Of a DNA stretch of 64,000 nt, positions 27,201-37,969 are shown in pieces. Numbering within the stretch: position 1 is the stretch's first letter; the number at the start of each line of letters is the position of its first letter. Below the pieces are notes generated by a model. That model made no database searches. It was not told the DNA's origin and was given only the letters and a program-made list of their open reading frames with translations. Source of the DNA: Apostichopus japonicus (taxonomy: Eukaryota > Echinodermata > Holothuroidea > Aspidochirotida > Stichopodidae); the NCBI RefSeq assembly GCF_037975245.1, contig NC_092562.1, positions 24,787,554 to 24,851,553 of the forward strand, read 5' to 3'. The position numbers were made by a program, and so were the translations under genes.

Positions 27201-30200
27201 TGGGGTAGGGATGAAAGGGTGGAAGAGGGTGATAAACATAACTTATGCATATTCATATTTCATTCAATCTGGTTGGCCTCTTTATCACCCATTATCAGTT
27301 TTCTTTCTTTATGATCGTCTTTTAGGGGACAGATTCAGAAATTGAAGAAGAGGTGGATCTGTTGATGAGCAGTGACATCATGACGGCCACCCTGCCCACC
27401 ACAGGCATAGAATTCTCCCGGGCCCAGACCGGCTGGATCTTCCGAGAAGACCGACGGGAGACCGTGGGGAGCTTCCAGGCCGAATTCTACGAAGTATCAG
27501 GCGTGACAATAGAATCAAGAAAAAGGTTGGTTACCGAACAATTCTCTCGGTTACGAAAAAGGGTCTTTTAAGCACGAATTTTGGCTGGGGCGTACCTTTT
27601 CTCCCATTTCTCCTTTCTGAAATAAGTTCAATTTAGAGGCTGAATATTAAAAACCTTCCCTCACGAAGAAGCTTAGATTCACGAGCAAGTGAGTTGTACA
27701 GTAGTCTACGCAAGTTACAGACTTTTACACTTACCTTTAAGTAGATGTGCATTCACAGATTCTATTACCTCTGAGAAATATGTCAATTTGAATTGCACAA
27801 AAATGTCCATTTTTACCTCATTTTTTTTTTACCATATTCTTCGATGATTTTAACTCAAAGCGATGGAAGATACATCTTTGTGCCGTTGTCAAGTTTTGAT
27901 AACACCGTAGCACTTAATTAGGGAGCAAGAGGAAAACAAAATATATCATATAATGATGATGAATCCACTCATGTCTAGTTATAATTTGTTAACCTTTTTG
28001 AACGGCAATTTTCACCTTGCTGTTTGTTAAAAGAACAATATTTCAAATGAACAATATCTTGGAGACTAAACAGGAAGTCACTAAAAGTGTCTGTCACGAT
28101 ATTGAGCCTCCCCTTAAAGGGGAGTGCTAATGGGAACATAATCAAGATGTCCATAAAATTTAAAAACTAACTAAATAAAAAGAGCTCTTTACATTGCATG
28201 TAAGTCATAAAATTGACAGATATCTTGAGAATGTTAAAAATTGTTGAGCATTCTGACATTTTTGTCCTCGGGTAATAGGAGACATTGTCGTAAACTACAA
28301 ATCATGGTTAATAAGAAAGTTACAGTGGATCATTGCCATAGTGTATGACAGAATGTCATAAATTGAAAAGAGAATCTTCAACTACTTCCACGATTGAATA
28401 AACTTCAAAATATTTGTCCTTACAATTGGGGGGGGGGGGTATACATATAAGGACCATGGTCTGTAAACAATGGGAACTGACCCCAGAAGTTTGTTGGTCA
28501 CAAAAACTTTTCTTTCAGAGTTGGAAAATTTATCTATAGTTTCAGGGCTTGCCACCCTACGTTGATACAATAATGTATTTTTGTAATATCAATATTTCAA
28601 GCGAGCTTTCATGCAGTCTGAGCATTGATGGGGTCTGGTGGGTGATGGCTCAGTCCTCATAGAAGATCCTTAAGTCTTGGAACCTAAATGTTTGCGAACC
28701 GCTGTATTAAGAAACATTCCATTATATGCAGGCTTTTTTCTTACACCTTCATAGTTAAGTGTACTTTGCACTGAGGTAGGCTGCAGAAAGTTGAATACAT
28801 GTCATGTTAAATGTAGTGCATGATCGTCATATTAATTGAGAATAGTTACATGTTCATTAAGAAATATTATATGGAGCAAGGTAGTTTAACTGATTGTGAA
28901 ATATGAAGATTTTTGTCCTTTCATTGTGGTCAATTGGGAATATGTTACATAATGTACAAATGTCATATTTACAGAATGTCATATTAATTGAGGAAAAGTT
29001 AAATGTTCATTAAGAAATATTATAAAGGGGCATAGTAGTTTCAAAGAGTGTTAAATATGAAGATTTTTGTCCTTTCATTGTGGTAAATTGGGAATATGTT
29101 ACATAATGTAAATATGTTATATAATGATGATAATATGAAAGTCAAACAGTGGAAAGTTATGACAGTTGGGCCAACTGTGTGATATAGCCTAACATACAGC
29201 TACTTTCAGCAGTGTGGGCCCACAGTGGTCACCAGTAACTCATATCACGACTGGTAAATATGTTACCACAGCTAAGTACCTTGTAAGTTGTCAGGATTCT
29301 TCATAGAAGTGATTACTTTCATTCACAAACGAATAACCCAGTTTAAATTTGTGATGTTTGTCCGATTCTGTTGCAGGAGGGAACATTTATCAGAAGAAGA
29401 CATCGCTAAAAATAAAGCAGTGCTAGAGAGCATCAGTAAAGGAACCATGTTAGAAGAAAGTTTAAATGAGGTGAGGCATTGGCAAGGTCACGGTATTGTC
29501 ATATTGATGATGGGAATGATGATCGGGATGGAAGTGGTGTGGATGATGGTGGTGAAGATTTTGGTATTGGTTATGGTGGTGGTGATGACGTGATGATAAT
29601 GGGGATGGTGGAGCTGCTGGAACTTTGTTATGAAATTTTAATAGGGTGCAGCATTGGCAAGGTCACAGTATTGTCATATTGTTGATGGGAATCATGATCG
29701 GGTTGGAAGTGGTGTTGATGATGGCAGTATTGATGGTGTCGATTTTGGTGTCGGTGATGGAGATGGTGGTGCAGAGATGATTATGATGATTAGGCGGAAC
29801 TGGTTGAACCTGTTTAGAAGGAAGTTTTCAGGAGGTGAGGCATTTGCAATGTCACCTTGTGGTGATATTGATGGAAGAACTGTAGTATTGTTTCCTGTGA
29901 AGGTCATTTGATGTCAACCGAGGTCAAAGCACAGACACCTTGAAAATAGGTTAACTGCAAAAGTAAATTGTAAAATGTATAACTGAATGTTGGGGGAGAG
30001 GGAATACCACATTGGTGCATGTACTTTACCAATTACTTGAAGTAAACATTGGTTACAAATTGGGAATTTTTGGTTACAAATATTCTTTTGTGAACAGTGC
30101 AAGAAAGTACTGTATCTAAGCCAGCTGGTTTTCTGGTGAAGGATATGTTATGAATATTATCAACCTATTATGAATGTTGCTTTTGCCAGCTATGATATGA

Positions 30201-32772
30201 TTTGTGGAGATTGTAATTGTTTTTAATCCTAGAACATTTCTCAAGAAACCAGTTACTTCAAATATGAAGGTTTTTTTTTTACAGACTGAATATAACATTA
30301 ACAACCACTGATATTTGACAAGCCATCTTCCAACTTTGTAAAATTATGTCTAACATTGGTAATCCTGAATCCATGAAAGCTCTTTTTCTCCACTCAGCCT
30401 CAAATTGTCTTCATTATTTAGAGCCTTTATATGTTGTGATATCCTTCATTTATTGCATTTTTGCTAATTCCATGTATATATGTAACTATCGTTTCAAACA
30501 GACAATACAGAAGAAATCATTAGCACCTCCAGAGAAGACATCGGTCACATGGGAAGAATACATTAATGCAGAGCCTGGCAAGTAAGTATATAACCTGAAA
30601 TACCACTTATGTGCTTCTTCCGCAGGTCGAATTCATGCATTATCAAAATACTTTCTACGTGTTATTAGTTTCTGCGCCTTTTCGAAAAACATTTTTTCCA
30701 GACCTCAACGTTATGATACTGGATGGATGATATATCCCAGCACTTTAGAAACCTCTTTGACTCAATATTTTTTTGTGTTTTGATGCCAGTATTGATAGCT
30801 ATTATGTAAAATTATGACAACATTATGACAACATTATGACAAAAATTTTATTCCCATTGCAGACATCCATGTCTAGGGCGACCAATCGTTTCCAAAGAAA
30901 CCAAAAAGGTCTACAAAGCAGTGGTTGGAATGGTAAGTCTTTTTGTGTTATAAGAAGTTAGATAAAAATTGTCAAAATAGTGTACGATTTGGGAACAAAA
31001 TGTTAGAACGGATGTAGGGAGAAGTGGAACGCTTACTCCGACAAACTCATTTCATTGACACGGAAGAAATCTTCCAACCTCTCTCTGCGATTCCTTGGAA
31101 GATGCTAAACTGAAGAAAAATGATGAATAAAACTATTTTTGATTTAATTTTTGGTTGATATAATAATTCCTTGGTACTTCTTGTCCCAGTCCCACAAGCC
31201 CTTGTTGTTGCCAGTGGATCACTCCCTTAAGAATTGATGTGACTCTACCTCAAGGATCATCGAGGATCAAAGGGGCTCTGTGTGTTCTAGGTACAACCAA
31301 ATAGCAATCAAAATTCTAGTTCATCAACTGTCTAATTTTGTATTCTGTGATACAACAATGCTATACAATCAATTACTAAATTAGTAGTATCACAGTTATT
31401 TGGTGAAAATGATGTATTTTTCTACGAAAATGGTTAATCTTTTTTTAGTTTTCGTGGATGAATAGTGCAAAATGTCGATGTTGTTAGGTCCAAGGCTTGA
31501 AATCGCTTAATTTTTATTTTTTTTAGTGCGAAGACTTTCCGATGGAGATTGAAGATCTTCTCACCATCCTGGAACTTTTCGCTCCAGTCCGTCACATCAG
31601 CAAACTCAGGGACTTTATAGAACTGAAACTCCCTCCTGGATTCCCAGTTAAATTAGGTGAGGAATTTGTGTTTATCTAACTATTTATTTACATTTTTTAA
31701 AGCAGGTCATAACTAGATTGATTTTGATAATTCTCCTGAAGATGTGAAATTACTTTTCTCACCATTAGCAGTACACAGTATGATGCAGGAGTGTAGTGAC
31801 CCGATTTATCCCACTCGGGATATTGGTAGACTCTGTTGGTCCTTTTCATTCTGTAAGAATCTGGTGCAGGTTGGTTGGGTTGGTCCCTGGCCAGCCAAAA
31901 GTAAAGTGGATTTTTTATTCAGTGAAGAGAAATCCACGTTTCTCCCATCTGAAATGGTCTTCCAAATTGTTTTAAAAAAATTACACAATGAGCTGAAAGT
32001 GTAAACTAGGAAAAGCCTCCCGACATGAATGGTAAGTTACAACCCATTTAGTTCCTCCTACATTGATATTCGCTTAGCTTAGTGTCGTTAAAATAACTGC
32101 CTTCCGGGCCTTCATTTATAAGTTTGTTTGTTTATGTTGACATGTGTTGTTACTCTGACGAGCAATGTTTATTTTCATTTTACTCAGCCTCCTTTCCAGT
32201 GAGCTGCTTGGAAATTAACAATGTCTTCCGTTAGCCATATTGCATATATAGACATGCATTACACCTTACAAAAGCCATGATATTTATAGACCAACATATT
32301 AAAGCAGCTTAAAACCATGCTACCCCATAATTTGGTTCTTACTACCATGGCAACCCTGCTTGTATTCCTGGAGTATTTTAAAAGTATGCTACCCCATAAT
32401 TTGGTTTTTATTACCATGGCAACCCTGCTTGTATTCCTGGAGTATTTTAGAGTATTACATCCATCATTTTTTATTGTTATTTCAAATCTCAAAATATGGC
32501 ACATTTTGAAATGACGAATCTTTTTCACGAGCATGAATCTAACACTTGCTAGTGGCATTAATTACACAATGTCCTCTAAATGTATCATTTTATGGTAAAG
32601 TCAGTCACCCCCTATTTTTTTTTATTTTCCAGATATTCCACTTTTCCCAACCATCTCAGCTAAAGTAACCTTTGAAGATTTTCAGTACCACGAAAACATC
32701 TCTGTCGCCCTCTTTCAGATACCGCCTGGGTATCAGAAAAATACAAAGGGATTCAGCGGAAAAAAACAATAA
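9265..32772 (+). CDS. ANKRD13C: Ankyrin repeat domain-containing protein 13C, 11 coding exons
   Basis: Coding exons: 9265-9385, 21659-21700, 23842-23946, 25434-25565, 26453-26664, 27326-27525, 29377-29470, 30502-30581, 30863-30932, 31527-31656, 32633-32772. All have GT/AG borders and compatible phases, totalling 1326 nt (441 residues). Residues 1-95 form ankyrin repeats (YPLHEAVFQKNIKSL, GNTALHLAVMTGHKECLHL, QGWTALAEAVSYGD). The rest is the GPCR-chaperone domain (WDFQSWVPLLSRVLPSD, LLMSSDIMTATLP, RAQTGWIFRED, REHLSEEDI, KLPPGFPVKLDIPLFPTI). It ends soon after this without ubiquitin-interacting motifs, as in ANKRD13C rather than 13A/B/D. The human protein (541 aa) has about 100 extra low-complexity N-terminal residues; here an in-frame stop precedes the ATG. 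Known role of the family: ER-side chaperone controlling export of GPCRs. Confidence 0.93.
9601..9624 (+). repeat. Target duplication and left inverted repeat of autonomous hAT
   Basis: CAAACCAG (9601-9608) is the target copy, followed by the 16-bp terminal inverted repeat TAGTGTTGCGCCGATA. The mirror-image set is at 14410-14433. Confidence 0.9.
9609..14425 (+). mobile_element. Complete autonomous hAT transposon (4.8 kb) in ANKRD13C intron 1
   Basis: The two ends match as a 16-bp inverted repeat (TAGTGTTGCGCCGATA) and the 8-bp target CAAACCAG is duplicated exactly outside both ends. The first 90 and last 115 bases are packed with ATATCGG/CCGATAT motifs in both orientations, the expected subterminal transposase-binding repeats. 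A single uninterrupted transposase gene (11061-12926) lies in the middle in the same orientation as ANKRD13C. Intact ends, intact target duplication and intact coding sequence suggest a young copy that may still be mobile; activity is inference. Confidence 0.92.
11061..12926 (+). CDS. hAT transposase with BED zinc finger (ZBED-like), 621 aa
   Basis: Intronless and unbroken. Residues about 7-53 form a BED zinc finger (WDYF, C23-x2-C26, H48-x4-H53). The RNase-H-like core shows STDIW with D190, RDNAAN with D258, the CFIH motif at 277-280 and TRWNSS at about 340. The C-terminal hAT dimerisation block runs from WWKFN through PSERLFSEAGD to EKRNRLDP, with E582 in the SER motif. The spacing D190-D258-E582 (68 and 324 residues) equals that of the catalytic D180/D248/E572 triad of Hermes, so all catalytic residues appear present. 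It cuts and rejoins DNA at the element's ends. The alternative, a domesticated ZBED gene, is unlikely because matching TIRs and a target duplication surround it. Confidence 0.95.
   Translation: MPRVSKIWDYFVVNAEDTRKARCTLCSTSISRGGTYSKQFTTTNLKSHLRCNHGAIYKEFEEAQRTAEAQKRQAKEDRDRAGPSTSKQAKQAHQMQLKQMVDKVTLWTVTDPRTLRANARLAEMISLDLQPFNIVNNVGFQRLCSVLEPRYQLPSRQHISSKLIPNIFERVKAKVSEELKDMSYISLSTDIWSSTVGANSLMSLTGHWISEDFERKHCVLNASSFVGRHTGEAICAEIERMLATWELEHGKVVAILRDNAANVINGLTRTGINHQGCFIHTLQLVVHDGLSTQRSVNDMLAIGRRIAGHFNHSPLAHHRLQELQVKHELPQHHITQDVPTRWNSSFLMLERLLEQKTAIAEYASLYDIPVMTTSQWNLARALVVSLRRFEELTRKASESASSSSMVIPSVTMLQRSLAKHTDDQGIKTLTTAMYASLNRRFDDMENNKILVLATFLDPHYKCVFFKVADTRAKASDWLREESSLLTTKVDVIETQEEQPHPRAVDTFDDEFDQFLQEKGAMAPQAAQGQHIGQEIGLFLADPLQERSGNPLQWWKFNCHRFPLLAKLARKYLCVPPSSVPSERLFSEAGDLYEEKRNRLDPAKAEMILFIRGNLPRLDFKY
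14410..14433 (-). repeat. Right inverted repeat and target duplication of autonomous hAT
   Basis: TATCGGCGCAACACTA (14410-14425), the exact reverse complement of the left tip, followed by CAAACCAG (14426-14433), the second target copy. Confidence 0.9.
14434..21658. other. Remainder of ANKRD13C intron 1
   Basis: About 7.2 kb without any exon I can support. It holds poly-T/A runs, a short (TA)n tract near 19520, a poly-C run at 19025 and many TACAGTA/TACTGTA words, most densely at 17.9-18.3 kb. A C-rich stretch at 15.62-15.69 kb vaguely resembles the reverse complement of the G-rich core of the MITE family at 42.0 and 60.8 kb. Confidence 0.5.
23156..23515 (+). repeat. Two dispersed direct copies of a ~105-bp unit
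   Basis: AGCAAAGTTAAGAATGGC starts a unit at 23156 and again at 23412, each continuing through CTTACAGTA-GTTGATATG. The copies are 256 bases apart, separated by G-rich sequence, and have diverged by small indels. They lie in ANKRD13C intron 2. Confidence 0.75.
24080..24467 (+). mobile_element. hAT-like MITE, 388 bp
   Basis: Starts CAAAGGCGTAGGAGGCGG and ends AGGCTCCTATG. The 8-mer ACTGTAGA occurs on both sides (24072-24079 and 24468-24475). Inside are a G-rich left arm, ATTCGGGCAA and GTCGGGCA motifs and a C-run near the right end. The left arm resembles the truncated element at 63131. The inverted repeats are imperfect, so the superfamily call rests mainly on the 8-bp duplication. Confidence 0.72.
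24485..24697 (+). repeat. Old ~93-bp tandem duplication
   Basis: GTCTCATGAAA...CCTTTCACAGA...ACCATATT-AAATGTTATT occurs twice in a row, diverged by many substitutions. It lies just right of the 24080-24467 element, in ANKRD13C intron 3. Confidence 0.6.
26018..26418 (+). repeat. Four-copy ~102-111-bp tandem repeat at an intron 3' end
   Basis: Units begin near 26018, 26120, 26228 and 26339 (CTGGATCTTGC at 26028, 26130, 26238, 26349). Each contains a GTCATT-CAAGTG block and a poly-G tract (8-13 G) next to AAAGCTGGGGA. The last unit lies about 35 bases before the acceptor of ANKRD13C exon 5, so array length changes would alter branch-point or acceptor spacing. Confidence 0.88.
28826..29118 (+). 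repeat. 152-bp tandem duplication in intron 6
   Basis: GTCATATTAATTGAG units start at 28826 and 28978; each ends with TTTTTGTCCTTTCATTGTGG and AATATGTTACATAATGTA. A weaker older relative (TTTTTGTCCTCGGG) lies near 28260. Confidence 0.8.
29449..29860 (+). repeat. Three-unit tandem repeat that straddles an exon-intron border
   Basis: The end of ANKRD13C exon 7 plus its donor (TTAGAAGAAAGTTTAAATGAG then GTGAGGCATTGGCAA) is repeated, diverged, near 29630-29660 (GTGCAGCATTGGCAA) and again at 29811-29850 (TTTAGAAGG-AAGTTTTCAGGAG then GTGAGGCATTTGCAA). Spacing is about 175-180 bases. Between them lies GATGATGG-rich DNA. The third copy still carries a donor-like GAG/GTGAGG. Confidence 0.75.
32317..32453 (+). 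repeat. 69-bp tandem duplication in the last intron of ANKRD13C
   Basis: ATGCTACCCCATAATTTGG starts units at 32317 and 32386; both run to CCTGGAGTATTTTA with only a few differences. Confidence 0.9.
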
Positions 32773-35700
32773 CAATAGGTTTTTCCTTTCCCTCTCTCTC
32801 TCTCCATCTTTCTTTGTTTTTTCTCTTGCATGGAACGGTATAGTATTCCATTACGAACAGTACTGTTTGAATTTTGAAACACAATTATTTCTTTATGGGT
32901 TTCCCCTGATTTGCCTTATTTCAATTACTTGCAATAATTTCTCGTGCATTTCGATGAGGAAGGTTTAATATGGCCCGTATTGTTACTGGCAGTATTTGGC
33001 ACGCGCACGTTATAGATATAACTTGTCTTCTTTCTTTCTTTGGGAGTGGGGGAATGTGGTGGTGGGGGTGATGTGGCAGGGAAAATGAATATCTTTTTCA
33101 ATTCTTTCACAACATATTCAATTCTTTGATTCTTGTTTTCTATTCTTCTTTGGCTACTTTAATTAGAAAACAGTTTAATTAGAAATATATCTTGCCGAGA
33201 GTTATACATGTAAGAGCTTCGGTGTCATTTTAAATGTTTGAAACTGTTTTTTTATAATTTCAATACCATGTGTCGTGTGACTGTGCATCAGTGCATATGT
33301 CAACACGGCTTGGACTGTGAAAGCAGACATTTTGTTAGCACAGGGCAAGTGTTAACATGAGTGCATTTTAACCAAATTCCAATTTTAAATCCAGCCATCC
33401 AAATTATAGAGATGTGAAGACAACAAATATATTTGTGAAGATAACAAATATATTTGTTATGTGATATATAAAGCATGGTGTTGTTTCTTTACCATGCCCC
33501 GCAGAAACCCCACACCCCCCAAGGATAATAGAACAAATTTACGCTATATATGCAATAGCCAAGAACTTTTGTGTTCACTGTTCTGTCACTTTGACGTTAG
33601 TGCTGTCTCTTTGAAATCAGTGTTCTGTCACTTTGAGAGGTACTTACAAGGAGTGACAAGCTATGACCTTGTGGTTGAAGGTCATTTGCACATAACTATG
33701 TCTTTGTTTCTAATGGGTGTGTAATTATACAGGTTCTTAGCATGTCATAGCATAGAAAGTCTCCCAGCAACACAGAGGGACATCTCATTGGTTTTGCTTG
33801 GCAGGTCATGTGCAAAACTCATTATTTATGATCTGGCATTTTATGTAACTTGATATTTAGTTACACTCTTGATTTTAATGATTGATTTATTCCATTTGTT
33901 GCCTGAGATTAGCATGTATCAAAAAAAATTAATATTTATTTAAAAATAATGATTCTCTTTATAGACTGAACAAAATTGGGTCAACAACCTTAAATTATCA
34001 AGTTATGTGTACTCTCGTCACTGAAATGTACAATTAAGTAATGATGTAATAATATCACTAGTAGAATAACGAAATAAATTTTAAAGCTGACCATTTTTGT
34101 CAAGATTTTTAGTATCAGATTGTGAGGGACCTACATTCGGTCAAGTAAGAATTTGGTCATTCACAGATTGAGGAAATTGAGTTAAGTATATAGAACAACT
34201 GAAGGGGAAGGTTTAGATTATAAAGTTTAGTTTCTCTCAAGTATCTTTAAGTTTGAACTTCAGATTTCGCCAGGTCTGTCTTTCAAAATTATGCGTAAAC
34301 TAGTTTTGAAATGTAAGGAAGTAGTGATTTTTTTCAGTGAAGATAAGTGGACCTACGGAATGCTAATTTTGTAAATGCAAATGTCCTTTCCAATATTTAC
34401 ATGTTACTATTCCCCTTTGTGTGCTGAATTTTGGTTGCTATGGCATCCAAATTTACCTGGGGTATTATTCATCAGGGCTAGTTAGTGTGCAAACTTTGTA
34501 TGTCATACAGGTGGGTCCTAGTTTGCAACTTACAATTGCAAGTTACACTTTCACAGTGTATAATTGGATTCAAAAGAGAAACCTTGGACATATGGCCGTT
34601 ATTTTAATAGTGAACAGACCATAACTTTGCTTATAAGAGGTTACAATGGCTATCCAAATTTACAGACATAAGGGAATAAATTAGTGTTGACATTTTGAGT
34701 CAGTGAAGCTTTGAAGGCATTTTGTCTCTTACAAAATATTATGGTTCTTGTGTAAAAAAAAAAAATGCAATACATCTTGCCAGTTTCATAAAACCTTTTG
34801 AAAATTTTGTATAGCATTTGATTGTCTGGGCAGTACCTCACAAATGTGATTAAGTTCTGATTGTTGGATCTATTGTGGATGCCAATGGTTAGTTCCAAGA
34901 GTGAACAACTTACAAGATTTTTTTTCCAAGAATACCATTTTTTGATCAAGAGCACCTTTGATTGATCATATGGGTGAAAAAAAATATATACATTTCAAAA
35001 TATATTTAAATTACATAAACAAAATTTCCTTGATGCAAAGTTTGTATGAATGTACTCATTTCATAGTACACATGACGACCAAAGGATTATAATAAGATTT
35101 GGTTATTAAATACCTTTTAACCCGTGTGGAGAAATTACAAGTGGTCCATGTAATCTTCAAGTCGTGGAAATAATTGTTTCTTAATGACAAATCGCTATAG
35201 TAGTTTTTCATGGAGGAATATTTATCACGGTTGAAGACAAATCGTGAAAGTAAACATTTTTAATGAAAGATGATTTTGTCATTTTAAATTTTTTTTTTAT
35301 GATACAGTAAAATGGGTATTTTACGTCAAATCTTCTGATTCTTGACGCAGTGATTTTATTACCATCAATGTCAGCTTTATGAAATTATAAATTGTGCTGC
35401 AACGAAGGTTTTATTTGGTTGATAAAGAATCGTTTTTCTTAATGGAATGCTATGATTAAAGTAGAAATTAAATATGCACAATTACACAAAATGTGCCTGA
35501 TTCAGTTAAAATGATTAATGTTCAAATAGCTAATAATTGTAGAGTTATATATCTCTGATTTATGTCTAATAACATATATTTTGGTATCAAATAAAACTTT
35601 GGTGATAAAAGGGTTCCCAATTTTGTGGTATTTTTAAAGATTTTGTCTCTCCATTTATAGTGTCCGCCGCTCCCTACAAAAAAAATGTTTTCTGTGTCTG

Positions 35701-36098
35701 GTGCTCCCTGACATGGAAATATCGTGGGTGGGCTGAGATGAGAGGATGGCCCGAGGGGCAACATTATCCAATATTTAGCTGATTTTGTGTTGGAACATTG
35801 GCATGGTTGTAGAGCACCACTATGACCCTTTACTCAATTATCAGATGATGGGGTTGGTTAGCTGAATTGCAAAGCAAATGCTGCTATTTGAAGCTCATTA
35901 GTAGTATTACCTTGAATATGTACACGATGGGAAAGCCATATTGCATAGTAATAGCGCTCTTGACGGCAAACCAAAATAAACAAAGGTTTACAATTAAACA
36001 TGGGACATTCGGAAATCCACCTAGCACATATGAGACCCATTTCCAACTCTCTGATGCATGGTGTTTACAAAGTAAGGCATCACGTACATGCACAGGCA

Positions 36099-36480
36099 CA
36101 GTGGCGGAGCGACCATACAGTCAGGGGGGCGGATCCCCCCCCCTGACGGACTCAAATGGACTGCTGGCGCCCTTTTCAGCTCTTTACCACTTTTTACTTA
36201 TTCGCAATTATTGACTTTTTTATTGCACTCTCATCTATCTATTGACATTTGTCACATTTTGTAGGTGTAATTTGGCGATGACACCTATTTATTTTTCGTT
36301 TATCTGCAAATTAGCCAGGCCCCGATATGGTCATTTCCGGCGATCTAGGGAGTATCTTTACTCAAAACATTTCTGTACGCTACGCGCCAACCTGTGGTGG
36401 CGCTCCGCTTAGATAGTGTCAAAAGCGCCCCTAGAGACCATTCTCGCCCCTCCTGACCAATACCCCTAGTTCAGCCACTG
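36099..36480 (+). mobile_element. hAT-like MITE, 382 bp
   Basis: Starts CAGTGGCGGAGCG and ends GTTCAGCCACTG (imperfect inverted repeats, CAGTGGC core). CACAGGCA is duplicated exactly at 36091-36098 and 36481-36488. The interior has a GGGGGCGGATCC palindromic poly-G/poly-C block and, near the right end, a block with TACGCTACGCGCCAACC and GGTGGCGCTCCGCTTAGA that recurs almost unchanged at the window's right edge. Confidence 0.85.
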
Positions 36481-37748
36481 CACAGGCATGCCATCATGGT
36501 TGCAAGATTTACAATGGTCACAAATAGAAGTAAGAAGATAGAAGAAAGAAGACAGAAAAATGAGAGGAGTTGCTAGAATTGCTGCAATTCTGTTTCAGTT
36601 TTTAAATATTATCTCTTGTTAAAGTGGCTCTCTCATAAAATGAATTAATATATGCACAATTGCGGAAAATATGAAGCATATTAATTTATATATAATATTA
36701 AAGGTTTTACATCAAATTTGAATGGACAGATTATACTGATTAAAATGCTTTTGGGTTAAACTACTGTTTAGGTCTCAAGGCAAATAACCAACATGCTTTA
36801 ACATTTCTGGTCTGTTTCGATGTCCAAGATTCATTCCTTGACTCAGAAAATGTTCATAGCTTCGACAAAGAGAGAGGACACATTAACAGACTTTTAAATT
36901 GGTCCATAACTCAACCTTCCTTGAAAACCATTCTATTGATTGAAGATTGATTGAATATTGTCAAAAAACACATACTTTGAGGTAAAATACTGGGTTTCAA
37001 GAAATACTTAAATACAGAGCTTGGAGCCTGATTCATGTGCTGAGATACAAATATCTGTAGTCACTGGAGATTAAAAAATCTGCATATGAAAATAAAACAA
37101 CGGAACTGATCCACACTATGGACCCTCCCCGTTCCCTTAATCTGAGACTCCAACCGTGTGATCATGACAGTGTTGCATCGAATGAAGTACCACGAGTCCC
37201 TCCGAAAAGAGAATAGACACACCTGATCAGGTTGAAGGTTGACGAATGATATGCAATGTATTGTTTATCAAACAAATAACAAATACTATAAATGATCTAA
37301 GCCTGCAGTCCTCAAACTTGTAGATCCAGGACACTCCACAAGGACCGAGCCACGAGACCTCATGGGATGGATACTCAGTCTAATGCATGAGAGCTAAGTT
37401 AGTTGGTTAACCTGACGTTAAAAGAACGTTGCTTAATTGATCTTTCCATCTACAAGCATCTAAAGCTGTATGGACAAACTTTTCATATGCCTGAATAGTG
37501 TTAAAATAACAAACACAATTTGAAAGTATCATCCATTCATCATTACAGACTCTGTTGTAGCTTTCAGGTTGATGAAATACCCCCTCTCCCCCTACCAAAA
37601 AAACCCCAAACAACTGGATTGTAAAAAAAACCAAACAACTGGATTGTAACTCTAAAACTGTATGCTCACTTAATTTGCTTGGTTTCCATTACCATATATA
37701 ATGTCAGGAAATTAATCTTGCAACTTTAAGTACAGAGTGAGTTTTTTT

Positions 37749-37969
37749 ATATCCAAGATTAATTAGTCTAATGTGAATCTGAGATTTTTCAATAAATGTG
37801 GCTTCTACTGAAAAGAATTTTAAGCAACAAACACTGAAGTTAAATATATATATATATATATATATCCAAGATTAATAGTCTAATGTGAATCTAAGATTTT
37901 TCAATAAATGTGGCTTCTACTGAATAGAATTTTAAGCAACAAACACTGAAGTTAAATATAATTAGATTT
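37749..37969 (+). repeat. 113-bp tandem duplication with a (TA)n joint
   Basis: ATATCCAAGATTAAT units start at 37749 and 37862 and share TTTTTCAATAAATGTGGCTTC and GCAACAAACACTGAAG; a (TA)n microsatellite joins them. In the intergenic stretch. Confidence 0.9.
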
